Made by a program: the position numbers and the translations under genes
NCBI GenBank assembly: GCA_019787685.1
Contig: JAHNUO010000007.1
Location: 248,001 to 312,000 of the forward strand
From: Chiua virens
Taxonomy: Eukaryota > Basidiomycota > Agaricomycetes > Boletales > Boletaceae
DNA: 64,000 nucleotides
Reading direction: 5' to 3'
Shown: positions 55,223 through 64,000 of the stretch, one piece after another
Layout of the letters: every line of letters begins with the position of its first letter
Position numbering within the stretch: the first letter of the stretch is position 1
The notes under the pieces: model-generated
The model's database searches: none
Told to the model about the DNA's origin: nothing
The model's input: the letters and a program-made list of their open reading frames with translations, nothing else

Positions 55223-57470
55223 ACACCAGACATCCCTGGTGGCCTCCCACCCTCACCAACTCTGTCAGAAGATGATGTAGAACGCCTGACCAGGGAAGGG
55301 GGAGATGCTTTATTGCATTATCTGTGCTCATGCAGTTCCGCTCGGAAACTCTGGAATGACCAAAGTCAATTATAGAGACTGGTCATACCATGACATACTT
55401 AAGCTCCCTTACCAAGAGCAAAAGCTCTGGCATAAAGCTTGTGAGGAAGAGCTACAAATTATGAAAGATCGCAAAGTCTTTGAAGTCACAGACTGTCCAC
55501 CCAACCAAAAGGTTATAAAAAATAGATGGGTGTTTGATGTCAAAACAAATGGTTGCAAGAAAGCCCGCCTAGTTGCCAAAGGCTTCTCACAGGTGGAAGG
55601 GCTTGACTTTGATGAGATCTTCAGCCCAGTTGTACACTTTGAGACAGTGCGATGCATGCTTGCTCTATCTGCTCTCAATGATTGGCACATATCAGGACTT
55701 GATGTCCGATCTGCCTTCCTATATGGAATACTGGAAGAGGAACTCTACATGGAGTTTCCTGAAGGGTTTGTGCTTCCCAACTCAAAAGGCAAAGTCCTCC
55801 GACTACTCTGAGCCATCTATGGCTTAAAACAGGCAGGTTTAGCCTGGTGGAGATCTTTAGATCAGTCGATGCAGGCACTAGGCTTCAAGCGACTTAGAAC
55901 AGACACTGGCCTCTTCATCTATTGCAATGGAAAAGATATCGTCCTAGCGATTATCTACGTAGACGACGCCCTCTTCTGTGGACCCAGTAAAGCTTTAGTA
56001 GATAAGCTAAAGGCCACATTCATGAAGAAGTGGGAATGCCGTGATCTGGGTGAAACGCATGAATTCCTCAGAATGAATATACGTCGAGAAGGTTATAGGA
56101 TCCTCATAGACCAAGTCTCATACCTTGACAAAGTGCTTGAGCGCTTTAGCATGACAAATGCCAAGCCTGCTTGTACTCCCTTACTGCAGGGATATTACCC
56201 AGCGAAGAATGATGCCTCTGTCAATTTAGAGTTGTGGACACGCTTCCAGACAGTGATAGGCTCATTAATATATCTTATGATTGGCACACGACCGGATATC
56301 GCCTATGCTGTAACGCAACTGGCTAGACAATCTGCAAATCCCTCACAGGAGCACCTTGATAAGGCCCTGTATATATGCCGTTACTTAGCCGGCACTCGTG
56401 ATTATTCACTTGTGTTTGATGGATCTTCTGGCAAAGGGATTATTGCCTTCACTGATTCTGACTGGGGTCAAGATAAGATTACTGGTCACTCCCAGACTGG
56501 CTTTTATATGAAGCTAGCCAATGGTGTTTTCCTATGGAATTCACACCTGCAGAAAACCACAGCCCTCTCTTCTACAGAAGCTGAGTACATGGCTCTGAGT
56601 GATTGTTCTCGCCAGGCTGTATGGATTTTTCAAATGATGGAAGAACTCAGATACCATCTAAAACCAATCCCGATCTGTGGTGACAATCAGGGATCGCTAT
56701 TTATAGCTCAGAACCCAGTCACTGAAAAGCGTTCCAAACACATCCACATCCGCTACCATTTTGTACGAGATGCAGTGATGATTTACAAACAAGTAGAGCT
56801 ACTTTATGTCCCTGGAGATGACAATCCAGCAGATATGTTCACTAAGAACCTTGGACATGTCAAGTTTGAGAAGTTTTGCTCCTTGCTTGGTTTGGAGTTT
56901 TACTTGCCAGCCTAACAGCTTGTGTGAAAGTCCTTTCTTATGCCTGAAGTGTCTGCGTACACAAGGCAAGGGGGAGTGTTGGAATATGTATAAACTGTTC
57001 CAACCATTCCAGGTAGTTCCCATGCTTCCAAGGCTTCCGCTTCCAGAAGTTCCGAGGTTCCCGTGCTCTGGAAGTACCGGAACGACTATAGACTTATTGT
57101 AGTACCTTAGGCACTACAATACAATTAGTTACAATCATCAATGCAGTACCATTACTCCTCACTACAGGTACAGCATAGCATCACAGTAGATATATAAACA
57201 TGTTCTACTGTACATACAGAATAACAATCTTCTCTCTCTCCATCCTCCACAATATCGTCTTGAGCTTTACCATCAGGTAAGTCACCAGAGCAGTGACTCT
57301 GCCCTCGGGACAACCGGGTCCTTTGGATCCGGTCTGTTCTAACAGTGCCTAAGGTACTACAATAAGTCTATAGTCGTTCCGGTACTTCCAGAGCGTGGGA
57401 ACCTTGGAACTTGCCTCGGAAGCGCGGGAACTACCTGGAACAGTTAGAACAGTTTATACATATTCCAACA
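55223..57470 (+). mobile_element. C2: 3' part of a copia element, inverted near-identical copy of C1
   Basis: RT-RNase H frames (55305-55811 and 55869-56915) give the same protein as C1, with the same TGA after KVLRLL. The 3' LTR follows at 56977-57470 (494 bp). It starts 23 bp upstream of the G2 target site and is uninterrupted there. Confidence 0.9.
56977..57470 (+). repeat. C2 3' LTR, long foldback
   Basis: Same length as the C1 LTR and, by eye, three substitutions different, all in the last 65 bp. Preceded by purine tract AAGGGGGAG. Confidence 0.9.
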
Positions 57471-57667
57471 CTACGTTCCGCCTAACTGCAAACTCTGGCA
57501 ACAAATCATTGCCTGCCACCATGACTCCCACACCGCCAGGCACCCCGGCTTCTTGAAAACTCGCCAGCTGGTCACCACCAAATTTTGGTGGCCTGGCCTT
57601 GCCTCCTTCATCCACTCCTACGTCTCTGGTTGCGCCTCGTGCCTTCAGCACAAGGTCAACACCCATC
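57471..57667 (+). pseudogene. G1 integrase zinc-finger fragment, plus orientation
   Basis: Reads NCKLWQQIIACHHDSHTARHP, FLKTRQLVTTKFWWPGLASF, CLQHKVNTHP. It begins at CTACG right after the C2 LTR, the same G1 position at which C1 is inserted, but its sequence differs from the fragment at 42064-42189 at several positions. Confidence 0.8.
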
Positions 57668-57721
57668 CCCAGAGCAGTGACTCTGCCCTCGGGACAACCG
57701 GGTCCTTCGGTCTGTTCTAAC
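57668..57721 (+). repeat. Fragment of the copia LTR loop
   Basis: 54 bp matching about 57292-57349 of the C2 LTR (CCAGAGCAGTGACTC to TGTTCTAACA) with a 5-bp deletion. Its right end coincides with the boundary between loop and foldback arm. Confidence 0.75.
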
Positions 57722-59453
57722 ACATAGATGTGACCTTGGTAGGTCAAGACACTGGCATCATAGTGCCAGTCAGAGAGGCGGGATTGGAATGACGGCAGGA
57801 GGCCGCCATCCATGGCATTGAGGGTGTCCAAGACAAGCGGATCTGTGGCTGAGGAGCGGGAGATCAGGTCCTGGAGGTCTGTGGTGATGAGGTTAACAAA
57901 GACATTATCCAGGAGGAGGGTAACGTCTTCGTTGTCTGAGTCCGAAGTGATATGATTGGGATGGTGGGAGAGCACATCCAGACCATCAAGGAGTTTGCCT
58001 GGCATGTGGGAAAACGTGAGGTCAAAGTCGGCTAGGTCAAGAAGCCAGCGGGCTTGGCAATGGTTGAGGTTTTGGGGTTGTCGGAAGTAGGTGAGGTTTT
58101 TGTGATCCAAGAAGATGGTCACGGGAGTAGTGCTACCATGAAGGTAGTGGTGCCAGGCTTTGAGAGATCGGATGACGGTGAGTAGCTCACAGTCATAGAT
58201 GTCGTAGTTCCTTTCTGCAGCATTGAAAGACTGCAAAAGGTAGGAGCAAGGTTTCCAGTCGCTGTTTGAGTTGGTCTGGAGGAGGATGCCACCCAATGCG
58301 AATTTGGAAGCATTGGTGGCAATAGTGAAGGGTTGAGAGGTATCTGGGAATTGGAGAACCAGATCAGAGGTAAAGGCCTTTTTAAGGCGTTCGAAGGCAG
58401 TGATCTGAGGTTTGTCCCAGATCCAAGGTGCGTCTTTCTTGGTAAGATTGATGAGAGGTTGGGCGATGGTAGAGTAGTCCGGAATGAACTGGTGGTAGAA
58501 GTTGGTGAAGCCCATGAACAATTGGATGTCCTTGAGCTTGGTCGGAGTGGGCCAATCAGCAATGCCAGCGACCTTGATTGGGTCCATGGCGAGTTCGCCG
58601 GGGCAAGCGATCATGCTGAGATACTCCACTTCGGTGGTAGTGAAGTGACATTTCTCGAGCTTGAGGTGAAGGTCAAGTTCCTTCATGTGAGCGAGAACAC
58701 GTTTGGTGCGTTCCATGTGTGTAGCATCATCTTCAGAAAAGATGAGGAGGTCGTCCATGTAGATGACGAGCCATCCTTCGGTGATCATGTCATGGAAGGA
58801 GTTGTTCATGAAACGCTGGAATGTCGCGGGGGAGTTTGTCAGTCCAAAGAACATGACTGTAGGTTCGAAGAGTCCGTGATGCGTGATCAACGCGGCCTTT
58901 CATTGGTGTCCATCCTTGATGCAGATGTTGTTGTAGCCCCATCGGACATCAAATTTTGTGAAAAGCGTAGCATCCTTCAGCTTATCAATGAGGTTGGAGA
59001 TGAGAGGAAGGGGATAGGCATCATGAACGGTGTGTTCGTTGATGTAGCGGTAGTCCTGGCAAGGGCGGAGTTTGCCATCCTTTTTCTTGACAAAGAAGAA
59101 GGGGGAGGCTTGAGGCGAGTTGGAGGGGCGAATCTTGCCGTTAGCAAGGTGTTCGTTGATAAATTCGTCAGTGGCCTTGCGCTCGTCAGGGGACAAGGGG
59201 TAGATTTTTCCAACCTTGGGTTGGAAGGTGTCCTTTAGGTGGATTTCGTGATCACAGGACCTTGAGGGGGGCATCTGGTTGGAAGGTTCCTTCGTGAATA
59301 CAGATTCGAATTCTGAATATTCTGAAGGGAGGGTGACCTTGGCTTTGGTAGCCACAGCTGCAAGGGTGGTAGCATTGGTGAGCTTCTCTGGTAGAGTGGT
59401 CGAAACGAAGCATTGACCCGCACGCATGATGTGGTTCATAGAGTGTTGCACGG
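57722..59453 (-). pseudogene. pol: G1b protease-RT linker, reverse transcriptase and RNase H
   Basis: Frame 59451-58900 has FQPKVGKIYPLSPDE, FFFVKKKDGKLRPCQDY and FTKFDVRWGYNN, then TGA (TGG before mutation), then 58890 downward: MFFGLTNSPATFQRF, catalytic IYMDDLLIFSE, RNase H FTIATNASKFALGGILL, and HMPGKLLDGLDVLS. It ends at GHIYV at the copia junction. One stop in about 575 codons: better preserved than G1a. Confidence 0.88.
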
Positions 59454-60065
59454 TGAAGGTAATATATCCCAGCTGTAGTGCAATACTCAGGGGGATTGAA
59501 AGAATAGAAAAAGGGTGAAGGAATGCGATTCCATTCGACCCAGGGACAACACTGAGTTGGTGAACGACGAATAATGGTTTTTGAGTAGTCCGAGATGAAT
59601 CCGGGGTGAATCCGGATTAAAACGGATAGAAAAGCAGACACGGCAGTCCAATCCGGATCGAGAAAATACGAGGAGAGCAAGAGAAAACAAACGTCAACCG
59701 AAAACGATGTGAGACAGATGCACACAGGCAAAAGCTACTGTATTTTGTCAATACAGTGAATTTATAGTCCTTGGGAATACCCTCAGACTCATCCTAAGTA
59801 AGGATAATAATAAAAAGAAGGTTTTCATATGGTATAAAGTTCGAGAGGCACCCGAATGTCCCTGCAAGGGCTGCGTGATGTGGTCTAGCCAATGCTAAGT
59901 ATGAATAAGGAGCATCAAAAATAAAATAAAAGAGTCTGAGGCAAAACAGGCGTGGATACAGCAATCCGGATGAGTTTGCACAAGCAGACAGATCAGGATC
60001 AGGATCGGGTGACGACAGGGTGTGGAAATGTGCTATGCGAGCACAGGGAATACCTATTCCCTACA
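59454..60065 (-). repeat. N1b 3' LTR
   Basis: 612 bp, same family as 23546-24162. Confidence 0.9.
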
Positions 60066-60104
60066 CCCGATGGGGACTTTAGATGCTGACTGTCCCCAGT
60101 CAGC

Positions 60105-60673
60105 TGTTAAGACCGGGTCTACTTGGGGTATTAACTCTGGAACTCCGGAGTTATTCTTGCGGAGGGACTTGGCTTCACCGTGTGTGGTGCACCCTTGTCA
60201 CGAGTCTGTCCTTTATTTCGGAGAACGGAGAACGGAGGTCGGAGGTGAGACTTAACACCGAAGTGAAGTCGAGCAGAGATAAGACCGTCGAGGTCTTATG
60301 GAGTTCAGAGGGAATAGAAGGTAAAACTAATATTCAGACTGAGGGTACAAAGTCGGAGTACTACAGTTTATATACTCGGAGTAGAATGGAGCTTAGTAAC
60401 GGGGTTGGTAAGAAACTGAGTAAGACGGAAATCGGGAAAGTATGTAACCGGAGTGGAGCCGGGTATGTACAGAGGCCGGAGCTGTGCTGTTAAGCGAGAC
60501 ACAGGTTATTACTAATGTAACACTAGTACGAAAAGAGATAAGAGGAAATCGAGAAGGTTCTAAGTGAAGTCCGGAGATCAGGAGTTGTGTCCGGAGAGAG
60601 ATTGTACCGGAGTTATGAAGGAGTAAGCCCGGAGATCTCGGAGTTGGATCGATGAGATATACGGGATATGACA
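60105..60673 (-). repeat. Solo LTR of an additional family in N1b
   Basis: 569 bp; minus-strand TGTCATATCC to GTCTTAACA, with perfect 5-bp target duplication TCAGC (60100-60104 and 60674-60678). The empty site is visible in N1a at about 27132-27142. No other copy in the window. Confidence 0.92.
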
Positions 60674-61807
60674 TCAGCCCAATGTGTATGGGGATGCGAT
60701 CAGTGGTTCAACGTGACAGTTGCAGATGGCAGCAGATGGGTCTGGATACGAAAGGGTGATGGATACGATGACAGAGATGGTGATGGCAATGAGAGTGATG
60801 AGAGTGATGAGAGAGATGACAACAGAGATGACAAGAGTGATGATGGCTGCACAGTGACGATGACCCAAAAACGACAGGATCGGATAGTAATCGCGATGGT
60901 GTGATGCGTGGCTGTTCTGTGTGTCTGTTGTCTATGGTCTTGCATATGAAGGCACGATGGATGAAGGATGGCTGTAATCTGTGATGCAAAGTGTGTGTGT
61001 GATGGTTTCGTGTTCATCACACTGATAGCATCTCTGGTATGCATCGATTGTCCTGCATGAATTCTGCTTGTCTGCATGTGTCCAGTGTGATCCAATGTGA
61101 TCTGGTTGGCCAAGTTTGCTATCCGCTGCTCGCTGCTCACTGTGCTCACTGTGTGATCCAAATATGAAGAAAAAGAACTGTATGGTTGAACATGAAAGAA
61201 ATGATAAGAAAGAGAAAAAACGAAATGAAACCAATTGGCAAGTGTCCGACTTGGCTTGTCTTCATCGTGCGTCTTTCGCGTCTATACCTGCAACGGATGC
61301 CCTTTCGTGATACCTAAAAAACATCCAGAAACAATCCAGAAACAACTGGATAAAGTGTGTTGTGCCTATGCACGTTCGAAGAGCAGAAGTGGTACGTAGC
61401 AGATGAGGGCATGAATTCTAGATGGTCGCAATAACAAAGTAGTGAATTGAGTGGTAGAAGAAATGAATGGACTATACGATTGTGTCTTGGTTTTTCTATA
61501 TGGTATTCTTTTCTTTTCTGCAATGGTTTTTTGTTCGATGAGTAATGATCAATCACTGGACTAAACCCGGGGTGAGATAGAGATCTGCTGGACGAATACC
61601 GGGGATGAAACAGAGACAAAATGGATATCAAAAGAATGATTTCAATGACTGAAATTGTGAAAACGCGAAAAGTTGCATGTGGAAACCAAGGCGGTCTTGT
61701 AGACCCCTCCCCCCTGGGTAGGCCATATCTGATGACCTCCCGGTCATCCAGATAATGCTGTGGAGAAAGGGTGAGGGCATCTCAATGATAGTGAAAAAAA
61801 GAAACAG

Positions 61808-63322
61808 TTAGATTCCCAGGTTGAAGGGAAAATGTGACCGAACTGTGTCGGCCGGGTCGCCAAATAAACCCGATGTGGGCAGAGACGGCTGAAGCATAAA
61901 CTGAAATGAAAAGACACATGCATTAGTGTAAAATTGAGAGAGAGGGAAACAGATTGGGAGAGCAGTGAAGGGCATGCATAGTTTCGATAACCAGCTCAGA
62001 ACTGATTGAATCGGTGAGGTATGGGTCCTCGGATATGGCCGTAAACATAGAGGTGGCAGCTTGGATGAGGTGGGTGGTGGCATGGTTGCGGAAATGAGAG
62101 GTGAGGTCGATAGCAGCAAGGGCGGTTTGTTGAAAAAGAATGAGGGTGACAGGTGTGGCTGCAATGTGCACACTTCATGGGGTATAGGAACTGCGCAGAA
62201 GAGTGCATTTAGCTTCAATCCACGGCCGGAAACTGATTGAACCGGTGAGGTGCTCATCCTCGGATACGGTCGTAAATGCAGCAACAGTGGTTCAGATGTG
62301 ATAGGCAATGGGACAGCTTTAGGGATGAGAGACCGACTGGGCAATGCAGGTGGTGATGGATCCGACATGATCTGAGCTATCCAGATAGATGTTTTCAGTG
62401 ATGCGGCCGGTGTGCTGCTATCGCAAACGGATGGCAATGATGGTGGATCTGGTGGTGATAAAACAGTTGTGTCTTCTGGAGGCAAGTGAAGTGGTCGTGC
62501 TAAGCCAGGTGGGTGAGAGGGAAGTGAGTGGGATGAGAGTATGCACCCGGTTGGCTGTTTTGTCATAGCCAAAAATGTCAATCTGCTGAGCTGCAATCCA
62601 GTACTATGTGACGGATGGGTGAGTGGTGGCATGAGCTTTGTTGATGGCGACTTCATAGTCATCCGAGGTGACAGAGGTGGCAAGGCCGGCATGGTTGATG
62701 GTGAGAGCGATGGGGTAAACGAGTCGGGTTGTGGCATATCCGAAGAGGGTGAAGGTGGTTGGATCGGTCGTGGTGATGGATCCGAGAATGTCCGGATTGA
62801 TGTATGCATGAGTACATCCAGTGGCAGAGAGATTGTGGCTGAGGAGGGTGAGCATAGTGGGTGAGATGTGTTGGGGCAATCTGGTTCATCTTGCTCCTGT
62901 GTTTTGGCATGCGGTACCGCAAATTCGACAGCTGTGAGAGGCAGATCAGCACAGACAGGTTCAATTGAGACGTTACCGGATTGCTCAGGATCGCATTCTA
63001 CTATCCTTGAATAGATCCAGATGGAATCACTTTGCGGCATGTGATCTGCTAGATTCGATGAGGTGGATGCTGAGGCAAGGATGGGGTCAGTGGTGATGTC
63101 GATGGATGGTTCTGGAACATAAAGTGGGTAGTCATCGTCGTATGATGAGTACCAGTGCTGGACATCCACTACAAACATTGACCAATCCGGCTGTGCTGCA
63201 AGTACTTGCTGTGATGTCCACCATAGCTCAGCATCTTCTGGGTAGGCATACCAGATGGCTGTATTAATCTTCTGTGCGTCCGTGAGTCCAATGCTTGTAG
63301 CTAACTGATCAACATGTTTCAA
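61808..63322 (-). CDS. N1b gag-like protein, 504 codons, open
   Basis: The longest uninterrupted frame among the non-autonomous elements. N-terminus: HVDQLATSIGLTDAQKINTA, WYAYPEDAELWW, PDWSMFVVDVQHWYSSYDDD, a capsid-like helical region. The remaining 380 residues are rich in Pro, Ser, Thr and Leu with no motif. The first ATG-like start used here follows a TTTTGAAACATG context; upstream frames have stops. In the same stretch another frame (62879-62604 and 62171-61923) also reads like protein, so the true C-terminal frame is uncertain. Confidence 0.6.
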   Translation of the reverse strand: MKHVDQLATSIGLTDAQKINTAIWYAYPEDAELWWTSQQVLAAQPDWSMFVVDVQHWYSSYDDDYPLYVPEPSIDITTDPILASASTSSNLADHMPQSDSIWIYSRIVECDPEQSGNVSIEPVCADLPLTAVEFAVPHAKTQEQDEPDCPNTSHPLCSPSSATISLPLDVLMHTSIRTFSDPSPRPIQPPSPSSDMPQPDSFTPSLSPSTMPALPPLSPRMTMKSPSTKLMPPLTHPSHSTGLQLSRLTFLAMTKQPTGCILSSHSLPSHPPGLARPLHLPPEDTTVLSPPDPPSLPSVCDSSTPAASLKTSIWIAQIMSDPSPPALPSRSLIPKAVPLPITSEPLLLHLRPYPRMSTSPVQSVSGRGLKLNALFCAVPIPHEVCTLQPHLSPSFFFNKPPLLLSTSPLISATMPPPTSSKLPPLCLRPYPRTHTSPIQSVLSWLSKLCMPFTALPICFPLSQFYTNACVFSFQFMLQPSLPTSGLFGDPADTVRSHFPFNLGI

Positions 63323-63681
63323 AACTGTGACGGAATGGTCGCATCGAAATGTGGGGCGCTAGAGGCAGTCTGGAAGGGCAGCTGTAGGAGATATCCGGGT
63401 GATGGCATAGTAACAACTTGGATGGTGGTGCAGGTCCCCGTGTGCCGTGACAGGTGTGTCATCTGACTTGTCTGATGTCACTTAGAGTTCTGTGGCAGCG
63501 TAAGGGTAGTGGTGCAGGGTTCAATAGGAGTGATTCGGATGCTATGCAAGGAGGTGTTAACCAAGGCGAAAATTTTCTGAGAAGTGAAGCGAAGGTATGT
63601 CATGAGTGAGGTGAATAATGAGTGGATTGGTTGTTGTCAGTCTGTACCAACTTCTGGAAGTCCCTCGTGGTGGGCTGCAGT

Positions 63682-64000
63682 TGAAGGTAATATATCCTGG
63701 CTGTAGTGCAATACTCAGGGGGATTGAAAGAATAGAAAAGAGGGTGAAGGAATGCGATTCCATTCGACCCAGGGACAACACTGAGTTGGTGAATGATGAA
63801 TAATGGTTTTTGAGTAGTCCGAGATGAATCTGGGGTGAATCCGGATTAAAACGGATAGAAAAGCAGACATGGCAGTCCAATCCAGATCGAGAAAATACGA
63901 GGAGAGCGAGAGAAAACAAACGTCAACCGAAAACAATGTGAGACAGATGCACACAGGCAAAAGCTACTGTATTTTGTCAATACAGTGAATTTATAGTCCT
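63682..64000 (-). repeat. N1b 5' LTR, partial
   Basis: First 319 bp (element 3' side) of the LTR seen at 59454-60065; continues beyond the window. Confidence 0.9.

Larger units (their letters stand above)
28066..64000 (-). mobile_element. G1b: inverted second G1 chromovirus, split by E, the copia complex and N1b
   Basis: Read on the minus strand, the pieces 59453-57722 (PR-RT linker, RT, RNase H), 42189-42064 and 31339-28818 (integrase, chromodomain, extra ORF) and 28817-28066 (3' LTR) make one element interrupted three times. The joint GHIYV is split between 57722 and 42189, flanked by CTATG and CTACG. The joint WPG is split by E with a CCGG duplication. Its 5' end lies beyond the window. 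Confidence 0.8.
59454..64000 (-). mobile_element. N1b: non-autonomous gag-only LTR element inserted in G1b, right end beyond window
   Basis: 3' LTR 59454-60065, interior with a 504-codon gag-like frame, 5' LTR from 63682 to the window edge. The primer site reads TGCAGCCCACC, one base different from N1a. It carries a solo LTR at 60105-60673. It interrupts G1b just after the protease region; the left flank is ACGG. Confidence 0.88.

Noticed and set aside
58333..59238. 301-codon plus-strand ORF
   Set aside because: Antisense shadow of the G1 RT; the RT motifs are unmistakable on the minus strand.
1..64000. tRNA, rRNA, riboswitch or biosynthetic cluster
   Set aside because: No cloverleaf, rRNA motif or co-oriented enzyme set was seen by eye; a tRNA scan would be needed to exclude short RNA genes.

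Overview
This window looks like nuclear DNA of a filamentous basidiomycete, probably Agaricomycotina. The genes have short (about 50-65 nt) GT-AG introns with CTAAC/CTAAT-type branch points. The protein set (histone H2B, a PRCC-type protein, a GH5 exo-beta-1,3-glucanase-like enzyme, a MetE-like protein) is fungal, and the repeats are Ty3/gypsy chromoviruses and Ty1/copia elements. No bacterial features, tRNA, rRNA or CRISPR arrays were seen.

Left part, about 1-17 kb, is gene-bearing. It holds the 5' part of a MetE-like gene (minus, six exons, running off the left edge), one or two unrecognised genes, a broken Ty3/gypsy element R1 (3099-7418) with a solo LTR nested in it, a rearranged protein-kinase remnant, an intact histone H2B gene (10906-11579), a convergent PRCC-like gene (11692-13078) and a GH5 gene (14104-16422). 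The last two are recognisable end to end but carry several +1 frame breaks.

Right part, about 17-64 kb, is a nest of LTR retrotransposons. Chromovirus G1a (plus) starts at 18973. It was hit first by a non-autonomous element N1a (23546-27788), then at 28066 by a second copy of its own family in the opposite orientation (G1b). G1b still runs off the right edge because it was itself split by element E (31340-42063), by a copia complex (42190-57721) and by a second N1 element (59454 onward). The copia copy C1 is in turn split by chromovirus G2 (44415-50821) and by a solo LTR. Target-site duplications support most of these joints. Almost every coding region has stops at former CGA codons, and no element in the window is complete and intact.

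The most unusual observation is about how frames break. Where I could localise a +1 frame break or an indel between two copies, it usually looks like one A or T inserted between C and G of a CpG (CG becoming CAG or CTG). This occurs in two host genes, four transposon families and an LTR pair. It is either an undescribed CpG-targeted insertion process or a systematic sequencing artefact at methylated CpG; the window alone cannot decide. Other notable points are Tf1-like self-priming sites in three LTR families, an antisense zinc-cluster gene inside element E, a copia LTR that is itself a long foldback, a 2225-bp near-perfect inverted repeat, and extra small ORFs in two chromoviruses.
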